From Schaalia suimastitidis DSM 15538 (GTDB lineage Bacteria; Actinomycetota; Actinomycetes; Actinomycetales; Actinomycetaceae): DNA of 64,000 nt. The first letter of the stretch is position 1. Every line of letters starts with the position of its first letter. Shown here one piece after another: positions 17,691-27,222 of this stretch. Where the stretch lies: NCBI RefSeq assembly GCF_000429105.1, contig NZ_AUBF01000010.1, positions 1-64,000 of the forward strand, written 5' to 3'. The position numbers and the translations under genes were made by a program. Under the pieces are notes generated by a model that did no database searches, was not told where the DNA came from, and saw nothing but the letters and a program-made list of their open reading frames with translations.

Positions 17691-18182
17691 ATGACAGCTC
17701 CAGTACGACAGGCGAGTGTCGTCGCACCCCAACGCAGGGGTGTATGGCCTGCGGTCTTGTGTTTCATTACCTTCGGTGTGCTGATGCCGTTGACGAGGCC
17801 AGCATTTAGTGTGTGGACATTCCTCTGGTCCATCCTCCTTGCGCTTGTTATTGCTGCGCTAACGCTGAGTCTCCTCCTTGCCTCCTTCCGTATGGGAACG
17901 CAACAACTCAGGCAATATGACCAACATTTTGCGCGCAATGTCGTAGGCGCAGGCATGATCTTTATGATTCCTTTCGCTGTTTTGGCAGCATTGGCGCTCA
18001 TTGCTTTTGGATGGGACGCCATCATGCCCTTCGCATCCGCCGCAGTTACCACCGGTGCTGCCGCAGCTGGAACAGAAGCGATGACACGAGGCGCGCGCGG
18101 ATTGCGCTTGATGATTGTTCCCACCGTCATTGCCATGATCTTTTCCACGATTTGGATGGTTCTTATTACGTTCATCCCCTAA
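17691..18182 (+). CDS. Small four-helix membrane protein in the giant-protein operon
   Basis: About 163 residues from the ATG at 17691 with GGAGG upstream; the frame extends to 17658, but that part lacks an RBS. There are four hydrophobic segments: VWPAVLCFITFGVLM, VWTFLWSILLALVIAALTLSLLL, a GAGMIFMIPFAVLAALALIAFGW pair around the middle, and a C-terminal LMIVPTVIAMIFSTIWMVLITF. The middle contains an MGTQQLRQYDQHF loop. I do not recognise the family. It ends 14 bases before the giant gene, strongly suggesting co-translation and a physical or functional link. Confidence 0.6.
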   Translation: MTAPVRQASVVAPQRRGVWPAVLCFITFGVLMPLTRPAFSVWTFLWSILLALVIAALTLSLLLASFRMGTQQLRQYDQHFARNVVGAGMIFMIPFAVLAALALIAFGWDAIMPFASAAVTTGAAAAGTEAMTRGARGLRLMIVPTVIAMIFSTIWMVLITFIP

Positions 18183-18196
18183 AGGAGGTGGCTCCG

Positions 18197-21100
18197 ATGT
18201 CGCATCGAAATACCTTTCGGCGAGCAGAATACTGCGTCAATAGGTTGGTGAAGTACGGGCTGCTGGCGCTTCTTGTCACGACCTACGTGGCACTGCCTCG
18301 ACCTGCGATGGCAGCAAGCGTGCCCGATATCGTGACGGCAGTTGCAGGCAGCCATTTCACAAATGTTGAGGTCGATACCGGAATTGAAGAGCAGACCGGT
18401 TTTGATATCGATATGACTGGTGCCATGGGTGACTATGGCAGTGGCTATGGAGTACTCAGCGTTGTGGGGCCAACCGACCAAACAGGGATAAATGCGCTTT
18501 TGACATATGTCGACACTGTGGTTGAACAAACAATGGTTGACACCCAAACAATCAGCGGTAGCGAAGTGAGGAAATACAGGACTAACGGTGGTGTCGGAGT
18601 CGGTGTGGTCTTGGCTGACTATTTTGTCGTAGTGGAGCTCTATGACACAGGATTTGCCGAATCCGCAGATTTTGCAGCCTCAATGGTGATGGCTCAAGAA
18701 CTTCTAGACGGCATGGAACAAGCAGGTCTGCTGTCCAGGGAAGCCCCCGACCTTGTCGATCAAGAGAGCGTCACAGAGGACACCGGTGGGATTCGAGCAC
18801 TGACGGATCCCGAACGGATTATCGACACGATGAACGGTGGGGAAGCGTATAACGGTCCAACGGTGCCGTTGACTTTCGTCGCTCACATGCCGCACTACGT
18901 GACAGAAATACTGACCTACCACTGGAATGACGGGCAGGGAGCGTCACCGGGAACGATCGCATTACAGCACAATGATGGGACTGTTTATGGGCCATGGCAG
19001 GCGGTAGCTGGCTCAGGTCAAGGAGGTGCCCCTAACGTTGGATGGCATGTGTATCCCAATATTGTGATCCCCGAAGGAACCTACACCGTTGTTGATTCTG
19101 ACCCCGCAACTTGGTCACACAACGCGCAGTCGGGTGGTCAAGGAATGGGCTACGTGATGGCGACCCCGGATTTCGAGGTGACTCAGGGCGAAGCAGACAC
19201 ACCTCCTTCTACCGGCGAACAGAATCAAGAAGCAACCGAGCCAACAACTAGCGCACCAGGACAAACAGCAGCTGGCGAGGCGGGGAGCCCCGCAGGGGTA
19301 GGAGCGGTTGGAAATATCCCCGGTCCAGCAACCACAGCCCAGGCGGTGATAGGTGTTGTTGTTCCCGGTGCAGTGGTGAGTCTTTTGGGTGTACTCGGCG
19401 CGATCGGTGGGGGCAGCGTGCCTCCGGTTGGGCCGACCACTCCGCTTCCACCCATATCTGGCGGGGGCGGTATGCCTCCAGGTCCGGGTATGCCAGGTGC
19501 AGGACGCACCCCTTCGGGTCTGCCAATTTCGGGGATGAGCGGACAGCAGCCATATCCAGGCGTGGGCAGCGGAATGCGCATTCCTTCGATACCTCCGCCG
19601 ACTGGACAGCCGCCTGCACTGTCGCCCTTCCCTGTGCCCACCGGCAATGCACCCATACCCACCGGCGGAGCGTCCATTCCCACTGGCAAAGCACCCATGC
19701 CCACCCAAGGTGCGATACCCAGCGCAGGTAGCGCCGCCTCGCCAATGCCCAGTGGCTACGGTACGCAGGAAATGGCACCCCATAGCCCCATTGGAGCACA
19801 GCACTCACCGCCGCCCCAGGGTGCTCCACTACCTGGCCCGAGGCCCGTGCCACGTCCAGGTGCTGACGAGGCCATGCCAGGTGTTCCCGTTACGCCAAGT
19901 GCCGCGGCACTTGCGTCGCCAAATGCTCCTGTATCCAGCACGCCCGGCATACCTGGCGCGATGCCTGCCGCATCCGTCGGGCAAAGCGGACAGGTTCCAG
20001 GTGAGTCGATCACTCAGAGCGGCGTCAAAGGCAATGCTGAGCGCATGCGTCTACCAGCGGACGAAGTTGACAATAACAGTGTACTGAACCCTGCTCACAG
20101 TAGGTCTGAGCTGCGCACACATGGCAGCGCCGGATACGTCGACCCTGAGGAAGGTGGTACGCCTGATCCACAGCCTGAAAAGCACTACGACGAGTGGGGA
20201 TACGGGAAAGACGGTTTCAATGCTGATGGTTTTGACCGCGATGGCTACGACCGGCAAGGTTTCGATTTTGAAGGGTATGACCGAAACGGACGTGACCCGT
20301 GGGGATATGACCGCAGAGGTTACGATAAAGACGGATACCACTGGAGTGGATTTAATGACGAGGGGTATAACCGCGTAGGTCGGCATTGGAGGGAAAGACC
20401 TACCTCCACTAATCCTTTCGCAGACGATCTTCCCATTAGCCTTGACGGCACTGAGGCACCGTGGTCACCCACTCAACCTCGCTTTGGCGAACCGTACCCT
20501 CCGACAGTATTACGATTTGGACCCAAAGCATGGACGGACGATCCTGGCTCGGGTGCAACCCAGTCACCATTGCCTGGTTCTTTACGTGACGGGTCGCCGA
20601 CTTCCTCAGATGTGGCACCAGGCAGTTCAACCCGTATGCGCTCGGTGCCCACGGTGACACAGGCGCGGGTGAAAATTGGTGACATTGAGGGTAGTGATCC
20701 CGCACATGATGCTGCACCGCTTGCAGACGATACAACGTCACGTGTCGACGCCTTAGGTCACGATGGCACAGTGGATTTTGAGCAGACACCAGGATCGGAT
20801 GCAATGCCTGAACCCGAGGTTTCGACACAGTCCAATTGGGAAGAAGGCTTTGATTACACCGATCCTGAAACTGGGCAAACATGGCGCTACGAATACGAAC
20901 CAGGCTATGACGGTCCGCGACATGGCCAAACCGAAACCCTGGTGGGCCACGGCGATGGGCAAAGCTACGAAATTGCCTTCGATGCGACTACCGGGCAGTG
21001 GTACAACACAGACACCGGCAACGAATTTGATCCTTCGACCTTTAGGCAGTGGCAGGAAAGTGTCGCAGAGGACCGTCAGCGGGCATTGAGTGATTTAGCC

Positions 21101-23245
21101 AAAATGGCGGTGCGGCAGGACGCCGCAAGTAAGGATCTTGACGCCGCTGCGGACAGTTGGCATCAGCTCGAACAGATGGAGAAACTAGCTGACAAGTGGA
21201 ATATTGGGCACGATGGTGGGCCCGGAGATATATCGGCGGCGATACAGGAGCAAAGAGACAAACTCACAGGTGGCGGTCGAGTCGACCTTGAGAAAATGCG
21301 GCGAATTCGACAAGTAATCGCTAGCCGCATTGAAGGGAAAACGGAGGCTGACACCGGTCCGCGTTGGGAAGACGGTTGGGATAAATACCTTGGGTGGACG
21401 ATTGACGCTGCTGCTGAAACGACTCGGGAGGTGATTACGGGCGAACATAGTGACGGCACGATTTCGTGGAAAGGGATTGTGGCGCGTGTTGGGATTGCCG
21501 CACTTTCCGGGGGTTTTACCGAGGCAACGCGGGCTGTCGTGGTCAACGGTGTTATGGATGTTGCCGAAGCGATGTACCGCGTCAGTGACAGCATCGCTGC
21601 GGGTGAAACAGGTACGCAGGCGACTGCCAAGGCTGTCGGTGGCTACATGATGGGTGAATTCCTTGGTGAATTCATCGGCTGGGGAATGGGCAAGGGGATG
21701 AGATATGGAGCGGAGGCGATGGACAAATACTTCCCCGCTGCGAGTACCAGAATCGTTGATGGGGTTGAGTTTCTTGCCACCAAAAACAAGCAATGGAGTC
21801 GCGGCCTCGGCCTTATTACTGAGGAAGGGGGTGATGAAATCCTCGACAGAGTCAACAAAACCCTTGTTGACATGAGTGATGGCGCGGAAGGTAAGTTGCC
21901 GGATACAACGGTGCGGGCGCCTCGTCTTTCCGCAGATGACTACACGCCGCCTGGCCCAAAGGCACTAGGCGGCGACGGTGCCGGAGGAAGTGGGAAACTC
22001 CTGTCAGATGCCCAAAGGGCACAAGCAGCAGCCCACAGCACAGTGCGCGGTAGTGTCGAACATTTTGATGACCTACCTGATGCAACAAAGGCCGATCTGC
22101 TTTCCGAACAAGCTCGATACCAGGAATACAGACTGCAAGCTGAAGAAAACGTCTGGGGTATTGCCGACAAAACGCTGCGTGGTGAAGACCTCACAGTTGA
22201 CGACCTCATGCGCCTCAAATCCGATCAAGCCTCAATGCGGACCTTGAAGAAGATTGAGCAGATGGAAGGACTCGGCTCACAGCTGACACCGCAGGAAGCG
22301 CGCGGCGTGCAAACGGCTTTCAACCAGGCAATGGAGGAGAAGGTATATCGACCCTCCTACGGACAGGTGGAGGATCACATCCGCACGAAATACCCCGACC
22401 TCGAGGCTGACCAAGTGCGTTGCCGGACCGTGCGTACCCCCGGCAGCGATCCCAAACAGTGGAGTATCAACACCGACAATGACGTAGTTGTCGAAAAACT
22501 CGTGCCAGGTCCCAATGGGCCAGAATGGGTGGAGATCCCCAAGAGCGAATGGGAGGACGTGTATTACGAAGCCTTTGCAGATAACTCTGGGTATAACCTC
22601 GCCGAGGCGAGGCGGCGCTTCCCACATGCCGACTGGGACAGCATGGATCAGTCGATGCGTCTCCAACAATGGGCAAAATTCCATGAGGAAACACCGATGG
22701 ATCAATTTGATTTGTCGGCAGCGCGAGATTTTTCTGACCAACGTACCGCGATGATCCCTCCTTCTCCTACACATGGTCGGCCCATGATCGAGGTGACACA
22801 AGCTGAACTCGACAGTGGAGTGGATTACGTCATCGTTGACGGCAAAGCAATGCGCCCATCCACCGGCTATGAACTCACCCGACGTGGACAAGGCACAATG
22901 ATCGATCCTCAACAGCTTGGCCTGATGGAGCAGCATAAATTTGACCAATACTGGAATGCCGGTTCGACGCCCGCAGAAGTGATGCGCAATCAAACGGAAG
23001 CACTTGAACAGTTGGGTAAGACCGCTGCAATCGCTCACACCGTTGAGCGAAGCTATCAGGACATGGGGTATCGCATCGTACCTATGCCAGAAAATATGCG
23101 CACAGCCATTGAAGTAGTAACTGACAATCGCCTAGCTCCAGCGGTGCGCGCACAGCGTTTGCAGGGACTGGGTTTTGAAACGCCAGGCGCGTTGCTCGAC
23201 AAAATTGTGGGACGTATCGATGCAATCAAAATTGCACGGAAATAA
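18197..23245 (+). CDS. Giant modular membrane-anchored protein of unknown function (1682 aa)
   Basis: The start is the ATG at 18197 behind AAAGGAGG. Residues 1-36 are a signal peptide (hydrophobic GLLALLVTTYVAL, cleavage likely after PAMA). Residues about 37-190 form an unknown exported domain. Residues about 200-330 have a GTYTVVDSDPATWSHN signature that I recall from other bacterial surface proteins. A hydrophobic helix near 384-406 follows, then a Pro/Gly-rich linker with PTG repeats (about 410-620). Thirteen G-[YF]-x-x-x pentads lie at 668-732, then an acidic region, helical segments (about 960-1150) and a C-terminal unit with INTDNDVVVEK near 1424 and an Asp/Phe-rich QFDLSAARDFSDQ. If the signal and helix act as start- and stop-transfer, the C-terminal two-thirds is cytoplasmic. 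It is not a known toxin or enzyme to me. Confidence 0.75.
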   Translation: MSHRNTFRRAEYCVNRLVKYGLLALLVTTYVALPRPAMAASVPDIVTAVAGSHFTNVEVDTGIEEQTGFDIDMTGAMGDYGSGYGVLSVVGPTDQTGINALLTYVDTVVEQTMVDTQTISGSEVRKYRTNGGVGVGVVLADYFVVVELYDTGFAESADFAASMVMAQELLDGMEQAGLLSREAPDLVDQESVTEDTGGIRALTDPERIIDTMNGGEAYNGPTVPLTFVAHMPHYVTEILTYHWNDGQGASPGTIALQHNDGTVYGPWQAVAGSGQGGAPNVGWHVYPNIVIPEGTYTVVDSDPATWSHNAQSGGQGMGYVMATPDFEVTQGEADTPPSTGEQNQEATEPTTSAPGQTAAGEAGSPAGVGAVGNIPGPATTAQAVIGVVVPGAVVSLLGVLGAIGGGSVPPVGPTTPLPPISGGGGMPPGPGMPGAGRTPSGLPISGMSGQQPYPGVGSGMRIPSIPPPTGQPPALSPFPVPTGNAPIPTGGASIPTGKAPMPTQGAIPSAGSAASPMPSGYGTQEMAPHSPIGAQHSPPPQGAPLPGPRPVPRPGADEAMPGVPVTPSAAALASPNAPVSSTPGIPGAMPAASVGQSGQVPGESITQSGVKGNAERMRLPADEVDNNSVLNPAHSRSELRTHGSAGYVDPEEGGTPDPQPEKHYDEWGYGKDGFNADGFDRDGYDRQGFDFEGYDRNGRDPWGYDRRGYDKDGYHWSGFNDEGYNRVGRHWRERPTSTNPFADDLPISLDGTEAPWSPTQPRFGEPYPPTVLRFGPKAWTDDPGSGATQSPLPGSLRDGSPTSSDVAPGSSTRMRSVPTVTQARVKIGDIEGSDPAHDAAPLADDTTSRVDALGHDGTVDFEQTPGSDAMPEPEVSTQSNWEEGFDYTDPETGQTWRYEYEPGYDGPRHGQTETLVGHGDGQSYEIAFDATTGQWYNTDTGNEFDPSTFRQWQESVAEDRQRALSDLAKMAVRQDAASKDLDAAADSWHQLEQMEKLADKWNIGHDGGPGDISAAIQEQRDKLTGGGRVDLEKMRRIRQVIASRIEGKTEADTGPRWEDGWDKYLGWTIDAAAETTREVITGEHSDGTISWKGIVARVGIAALSGGFTEATRAVVVNGVMDVAEAMYRVSDSIAAGETGTQATAKAVGGYMMGEFLGEFIGWGMGKGMRYGAEAMDKYFPAASTRIVDGVEFLATKNKQWSRGLGLITEEGGDEILDRVNKTLVDMSDGAEGKLPDTTVRAPRLSADDYTPPGPKALGGDGAGGSGKLLSDAQRAQAAAHSTVRGSVEHFDDLPDATKADLLSEQARYQEYRLQAEENVWGIADKTLRGEDLTVDDLMRLKSDQASMRTLKKIEQMEGLGSQLTPQEARGVQTAFNQAMEEKVYRPSYGQVEDHIRTKYPDLEADQVRCRTVRTPGSDPKQWSINTDNDVVVEKLVPGPNGPEWVEIPKSEWEDVYYEAFADNSGYNLAEARRRFPHADWDSMDQSMRLQQWAKFHEETPMDQFDLSAARDFSDQRTAMIPPSPTHGRPMIEVTQAELDSGVDYVIVDGKAMRPSTGYELTRRGQGTMIDPQQLGLMEQHKFDQYWNAGSTPAEVMRNQTEALEQLGKTAAIAHTVERSYQDMGYRIVPMPENMRTAIEVVTDNRLAPAVRAQRLQGLGFETPGALLDKIVGRIDAIKIARK
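20198..20392 (+). repeat. Pentapeptide G-[YF]-x-x-x repeat tract in the giant protein
   Basis: About thirteen consecutive five-residue units, read as GYGKD, GFNAD, GFDRD, GYDRQ, GFDFE, GYDRN, GRDPW, GYDRR, GYDKD, GYHWS, GFNDE, GYNRV and GRHW. The DNA copies have diverged, so the repetition is kept at protein level. It is acidic, aromatic and asparagine-rich, and is not the classic A(D/N)LXX pentapeptide family. Confidence 0.85.
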
Positions 23246-23273
23246 CAGACGTATCAATCCGTAAGGGGCAGCA

Positions 23274-24443
23274 ATGGACACACCACATGAGGCCAACGCC
23301 ATTGATATTTTCAAAATAGCGCCAAGCGACGTCGCGCACCTTGCTCGACAGGTCAGTATCACACCAAACCCTCTGTCACCCTACTGGGGTGACGGACAAG
23401 AGATGAGCCTAGGGGAGCCATCACAATATTTGGATGCCATCATGCGCAGCCCGCATTGCGTGCCAATTACGCATGCTCTCGTGGCACCCCTGGTGAAAAT
23501 TGAGTGCCGCCGAGGAGGAAGTGTGACGGCGCCTGAACATTACCAGGTGCTCCTATCACGTTCCGGCGGCGCGGTAGTGGCACATATGCGCAGCAGGGAT
23601 GGTGAAGTGCTTGTACTGCATTTTGCTAACGCAGCTATCTTCGTTCAGTGGTGGCTCAGTATCTCTGCCTCGTCGGCCAGTTACGCCTCTCCACCGCTGT
23701 TTTCGGAAGGAGAAGATCTGCATGTTTTCCTGTGCCTCCTGCATAGCATCGACATGTATCAACGGGCGTATTTTGAAAGTATGCTTGACTACCGCCCAAC
23801 GCTTGATGAAACATTTGACACACTGCACTTCGTTGACCTGTTCCGTCGGTCTTTGGCGAGTCGTGATTGGCGCTGGCAAATACCGACCCTTTTGGGGGTG
23901 CTTCCCGAACTTGAACAGTGGAATATCGAGCTGCTAGAGGGGCACCTTGAACGGGCATGCGCTTTAGGTTTCCTGACTCGGCACGAGGCCAAGTGGGCTT
24001 TCGGGGATCGTGTGAGGTTAATGGGGACCGAGGTCATCACCAGTTGGCTTGGTTCCACTGGTGCTCACGCCAGTGTGATGATGGACGGAAACCGGGCGGA
24101 TCTGAGCAGCCTGCTTCTGATGCCAACAGCAATTACCAACCACCTTTTTACCTTCCTGCCCATGCAGGAACATGGTGTGACGGTGAGCCACCACTCGTAC
24201 AGTACGCAGGAGGCGACCAACAGCATATTGACCTGGTTTGCTGCGCTGTACGAAGCAGCTGAACAGACACAAGCACAACCCGCATTTGGGCACGGTGAGG
24301 CAGGAATAGTCCCTCCATCTCCTGGACGGCCGGTAGCGCGGCGCGTGGATGGTGCCGTATCGCAGGTATGCGGTAACTGTCGGGCGGAACTCCATGGTGA
24401 TGCGCGTTTTTGTCCATACTGCGGGACGCCGGTAGTGGGGTGA
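23274..24443 (+). CDS. Zinc-ribbon protein, last gene of the giant-protein operon
   Basis: A protein of 389 residues with an ATG at 23274 preceded by AAGGGG. The N-terminal 330 residues match no family I know and lack a signal peptide or convincing membrane helices. The C-terminus is a treble-clef zinc ribbon, CGNC-12-CPYC, as in zinc_ribbon_2 modules often attached to bacterial regulatory or membrane-associated proteins. A Pro-rich hinge precedes the ribbon. It starts 28 bases after the giant gene, so the two are co-transcribed. It is likely cytoplasmic, on the same side as the large C-terminal region of its neighbour; the role is unknown. Confidence 0.65.
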   Translation: MDTPHEANAIDIFKIAPSDVAHLARQVSITPNPLSPYWGDGQEMSLGEPSQYLDAIMRSPHCVPITHALVAPLVKIECRRGGSVTAPEHYQVLLSRSGGAVVAHMRSRDGEVLVLHFANAAIFVQWWLSISASSASYASPPLFSEGEDLHVFLCLLHSIDMYQRAYFESMLDYRPTLDETFDTLHFVDLFRRSLASRDWRWQIPTLLGVLPELEQWNIELLEGHLERACALGFLTRHEAKWAFGDRVRLMGTEVITSWLGSTGAHASVMMDGNRADLSSLLLMPTAITNHLFTFLPMQEHGVTVSHHSYSTQEATNSILTWFAALYEAAEQTQAQPAFGHGEAGIVPPSPGRPVARRVDGAVSQVCGNCRAELHGDARFCPYCGTPVVG

Positions 24444-24549
24444 CCCAGTGGGGAAGCACTGCGATAGTTGAACAAGGAAGGTCCCATCTCACAGCACACC
24501 TACAGGTCATCTCAGGCGCTCACCCAACTGGGCGCGGTAATGTCAGACT

Positions 24550-25986
24550 ATGAATAGCCAGACACCTGGAACTGGAGATAACCCAGACGACAACGATGCC
24601 GCGCTCGAAGCATTCTTCCGCGGACTTCTCGGGGAGGAAGCAGGCGCGGAAGCTGCGCGTGCAATGAAAGCCTCCGGTATTGATCCCAGCGTAGTCAACG
24701 AGGTAATCGGCTCTCCTTCGCACATGCAGGCAGCCTTGGGACAATTCAAGTACCTTCTTGATACGTCGACCTCGCCAGTAAACTGGAAAATGGCGCGCGA
24801 TATTGCTGTTCAAAAGGCATATACGGCGGGTGACCCTGCCCCCACGGCCTCTCAAGCCGAACGTGCGCGTAATGCCATGAGCGTGGCGGACCTATGGATT
24901 GATGCCGTCACTGACTTTGTTCCCGGACAAGTGGAACGCACAATCTGTTCCCGCGTGCAATGGATTGACGCGACTATTCCCATGTGGCAACGGATCTGCG
25001 AGCCGGTTGCAACGAATGTGTCGCGTGCCCTCGTTGATACGTTGGCGTCACACATGGGTGGTGCTGACGACCAGGACGATGATGGCGCGATGCTGCCTCA
25101 GGAAGTGCGCTCTCTGTTGGGGCAGAGTAAGCAGATGATGCCGCGCTTGGCCTCAATGATGTTTGCTGCTCAGGTTGGGGAAGCCCTTGCGAGCCTGGCA
25201 ACCGACAGTGTCGGCTCCACCGATGTGGGTGTTCCACTTGCGGGCAGTGGGGTCAGCGTATTAGTCCCGCATAATGTCGATTCATTTGCTGATGGACTCG
25301 ATATTCCTTTTGAGGAGGTGCAACAGTATCTTGCAGTGCGTGAATGCGCACACCAGCGTCTTTTCCACGCTGTCCCGTGGCTTGCCGGTGACCTTATTCG
25401 AGCGGTGGAGACCTACTCTGCACATATTGCGATTGATACCGAGGAAATTGCTGCATCAGTGGCGTCGGTGGATATGTCGGATCCACAATCGATGGAGCAA
25501 GCGCTCGCAGGTGGAGTATTTGCCAGCGAACCTACTGTTGAACAGGCCAAAGCCTTGGAGCGCCTCGAAACGCTACTTGCTTTGGTCGAGGGCTGGGTGG
25601 AAGTGGTGTCCTTCCGCGCTGCTGCACCGTATTTGCCTCACATTGAACAACTGTCGGAAATGCTACGTCGCCGTCGCGCAACCGGTGCGCCTGCCGAACA
25701 GGTGTTGGGGCGCCTGATTGGGCTGCACATGCGGCCGCGGCGTGCCAGGGGAGCGGCTGAGCTTTTCCGCATTGTCGAGGCCGAAGAAGGTCGCGCTGGC
25801 CGTGACGCATTGTGGGATCACCCGCATATGACGCCAGCATCATCAGATCTTGACATGCCTGAAGCATTCCTTGTGATGCGGCAAGCCGCCCGTGAACAAG
25901 ACGCCGATATTGACCAGGCCTTGACCGCTTTGCTTGACGGCACCATGGGGTATGCCGAAGGTATGGATCCCGAGGTGGATAAGTAG
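24550..25986 (+). CDS. DUF2342 zinc-dependent metalloprotease-like / putative hydrolase
   Basis: A protein of 478 residues matching the actinobacterial DUF2342 (TIGR03624-type putative hydrolase) family. It has a helical N-terminal third, the FVPGQVERTI segment, a stretch with MMFAAQVGEALASLATDSVGSTDVGVPL, and the characteristic LAVRECAHQRLFHAVPWL block (usually REAAHQRLF) bearing the putative metal-site His. The C-terminal half is helical with a RRRRATGAPAEQVLGRLIGL segment. The biochemical activity is unproven. It overlaps the PDZ-Lon gene by one base, and this pair plus UPF0182 is a conserved actinobacterial neighbourhood. No Shine-Dalgarno is obvious before the ATG at 24550. Confidence 0.85.
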   Translation: MNSQTPGTGDNPDDNDAALEAFFRGLLGEEAGAEAARAMKASGIDPSVVNEVIGSPSHMQAALGQFKYLLDTSTSPVNWKMARDIAVQKAYTAGDPAPTASQAERARNAMSVADLWIDAVTDFVPGQVERTICSRVQWIDATIPMWQRICEPVATNVSRALVDTLASHMGGADDQDDDGAMLPQEVRSLLGQSKQMMPRLASMMFAAQVGEALASLATDSVGSTDVGVPLAGSGVSVLVPHNVDSFADGLDIPFEEVQQYLAVRECAHQRLFHAVPWLAGDLIRAVETYSAHIAIDTEEIAASVASVDMSDPQSMEQALAGGVFASEPTVEQAKALERLETLLALVEGWVEVVSFRAAAPYLPHIEQLSEMLRRRRATGAPAEQVLGRLIGLHMRPRRARGAAELFRIVEAEEGRAGRDALWDHPHMTPASSDLDMPEAFLVMRQAAREQDADIDQALTALLDGTMGYAEGMDPEVDK

Positions 25987-27155
25987 TGGCGCAATATCAT
26001 GACGACGATACGGCGACTCTTCGTCCGAAGCGCCGCATAGCCACTGGGATAATTGCCTGGTCGGGGGTGGTTGCAATTGGTTTGGCACTCACACTTATCC
26101 CGGTGCCCTTCGTCGTTGAATCACCGGGACCTACCGTTGACGTGGGCGGCAGTCTGGGAGGCAACCCCATCCTTGACATTTCAGGGACCGACCCGCAGAC
26201 AGGGGATGCGCTCACGCTTGACCCGCTGCATGAGGCTGGTGACGCCTCGGGGCAGATACGCTTAGTAACGGTCAGCGAAAGCGGCGGCCCAGGGCATTCT
26301 CTTAGTACTGTTGAACTCTTCCTCAAATGGCTTGATTCCCGTAACACTATTCATCGTTACAGCGATATATACGGTCCCGATGTCACTAGCGACGATGTGA
26401 CTGCCGCAGGTCAAGCGCAGATGTCGAATGCGCAGTCCGCATCAACCGTGGCGGCCTTGGAAGAATTGGGCTGGGACGTGCCAGCAACGATTAAAGTCGT
26501 GGGCGTTGTTGAGGGCTCCCATGCGGTGGGCAAATTGATGGAAGGCGATGTTCTTGTGTCCATCACGACGCCTGATGGCACAGTTCATCAGGTCGATAGC
26601 CCATCGGTGCCATTTCGTGTCATGAAGTCAGTGGCGCCGGAATCTCAGCTGAATGTCACAGTGGTCCGCAATGGTGAGACCGTTACTGTTGATGTGACGT
26701 CGATAGGGACGGTTGGTGCTGACGGCCAACCTGAGGAGGGTTCCAAACTGGGGTTGTACTTAGAGCCTGAAGCGACTCTGCCCATTGAGGTGGGCATTGA
26801 GCTTGAAAATATTATGGGCCCCTCTGCTGGCATGGTCTTTGCCTTAGGGATTATTGATCGTCTAACGGCTGGTGATATGACTGGCGGTCAGGTGATTGCG
26901 GGAACCGGTACCTTGACCTTTGATGGGGAGGTGGGGGCCATCGGCGGAATCAAACAGAAGATGTGGGGTGCTGTGCGCGATGGTGCCACATGGTTCCTTG
27001 CGCCGCAGGATAACTGCTCTGATGTGGTGGGGAATGTGCCCGAAGGCTTGCGTGTGGTCTCTGTGGGCACGCTTTCCGAGGCGCGGGCTGCGGTTGACGC
27101 TATCGCACAAGGCAGCGGTGAAGCACTTCCTACCTGCCAAAGCGTGCAGGGATAG
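25986..27155 (+). CDS. YlbL-like membrane-anchored PDZ / Lon-type (S16) protease
   Basis: 389 residues from a GTG that overlaps the previous stop (TAGTG). One N-terminal membrane helix (IIAWSGVVAIGLALTLIPVPFVV) precedes a SPGPTVDVGG segment. A PDZ domain follows (about 160-235, KVVGVVEGSHAVGKLMEGDVLVS). The C-terminal Lon-type proteolytic domain has the catalytic Ser in GPSAGMVFAL and Lys in GAIGGIKQK, so the dyad looks intact. The protease domain should face the cell exterior. It is the partner of DUF2342 in many actinobacteria; the substrate is unknown. Confidence 0.9.
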   Translation: MAQYHDDDTATLRPKRRIATGIIAWSGVVAIGLALTLIPVPFVVESPGPTVDVGGSLGGNPILDISGTDPQTGDALTLDPLHEAGDASGQIRLVTVSESGGPGHSLSTVELFLKWLDSRNTIHRYSDIYGPDVTSDDVTAAGQAQMSNAQSASTVAALEELGWDVPATIKVVGVVEGSHAVGKLMEGDVLVSITTPDGTVHQVDSPSVPFRVMKSVAPESQLNVTVVRNGETVTVDVTSIGTVGADGQPEEGSKLGLYLEPEATLPIEVGIELENIMGPSAGMVFALGIIDRLTAGDMTGGQVIAGTGTLTFDGEVGAIGGIKQKMWGAVRDGATWFLAPQDNCSDVVGNVPEGLRVVSVGTLSEARAAVDAIAQGSGEALPTCQSVQG

Positions 27156-27176
27156 TGGCAACTGTGCGACAGCGTC

Positions 27177-27214
27177 GCTGTCGCCTCCTGTCCTGGCTGT
27201 TGCCTCCTGTCCTG
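27177..27214. repeat. Two near-perfect 19-bp tandem copies after the PDZ-Lon gene
   Basis: GCTGTCGCCTCCTGTCCTG (27177-27195) is followed directly by a copy differing at one base (27196-27214). It lies in the short gap between convergent genes. Confidence 0.85.
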
Positions 27215-27222
27215 TCGGGCAA

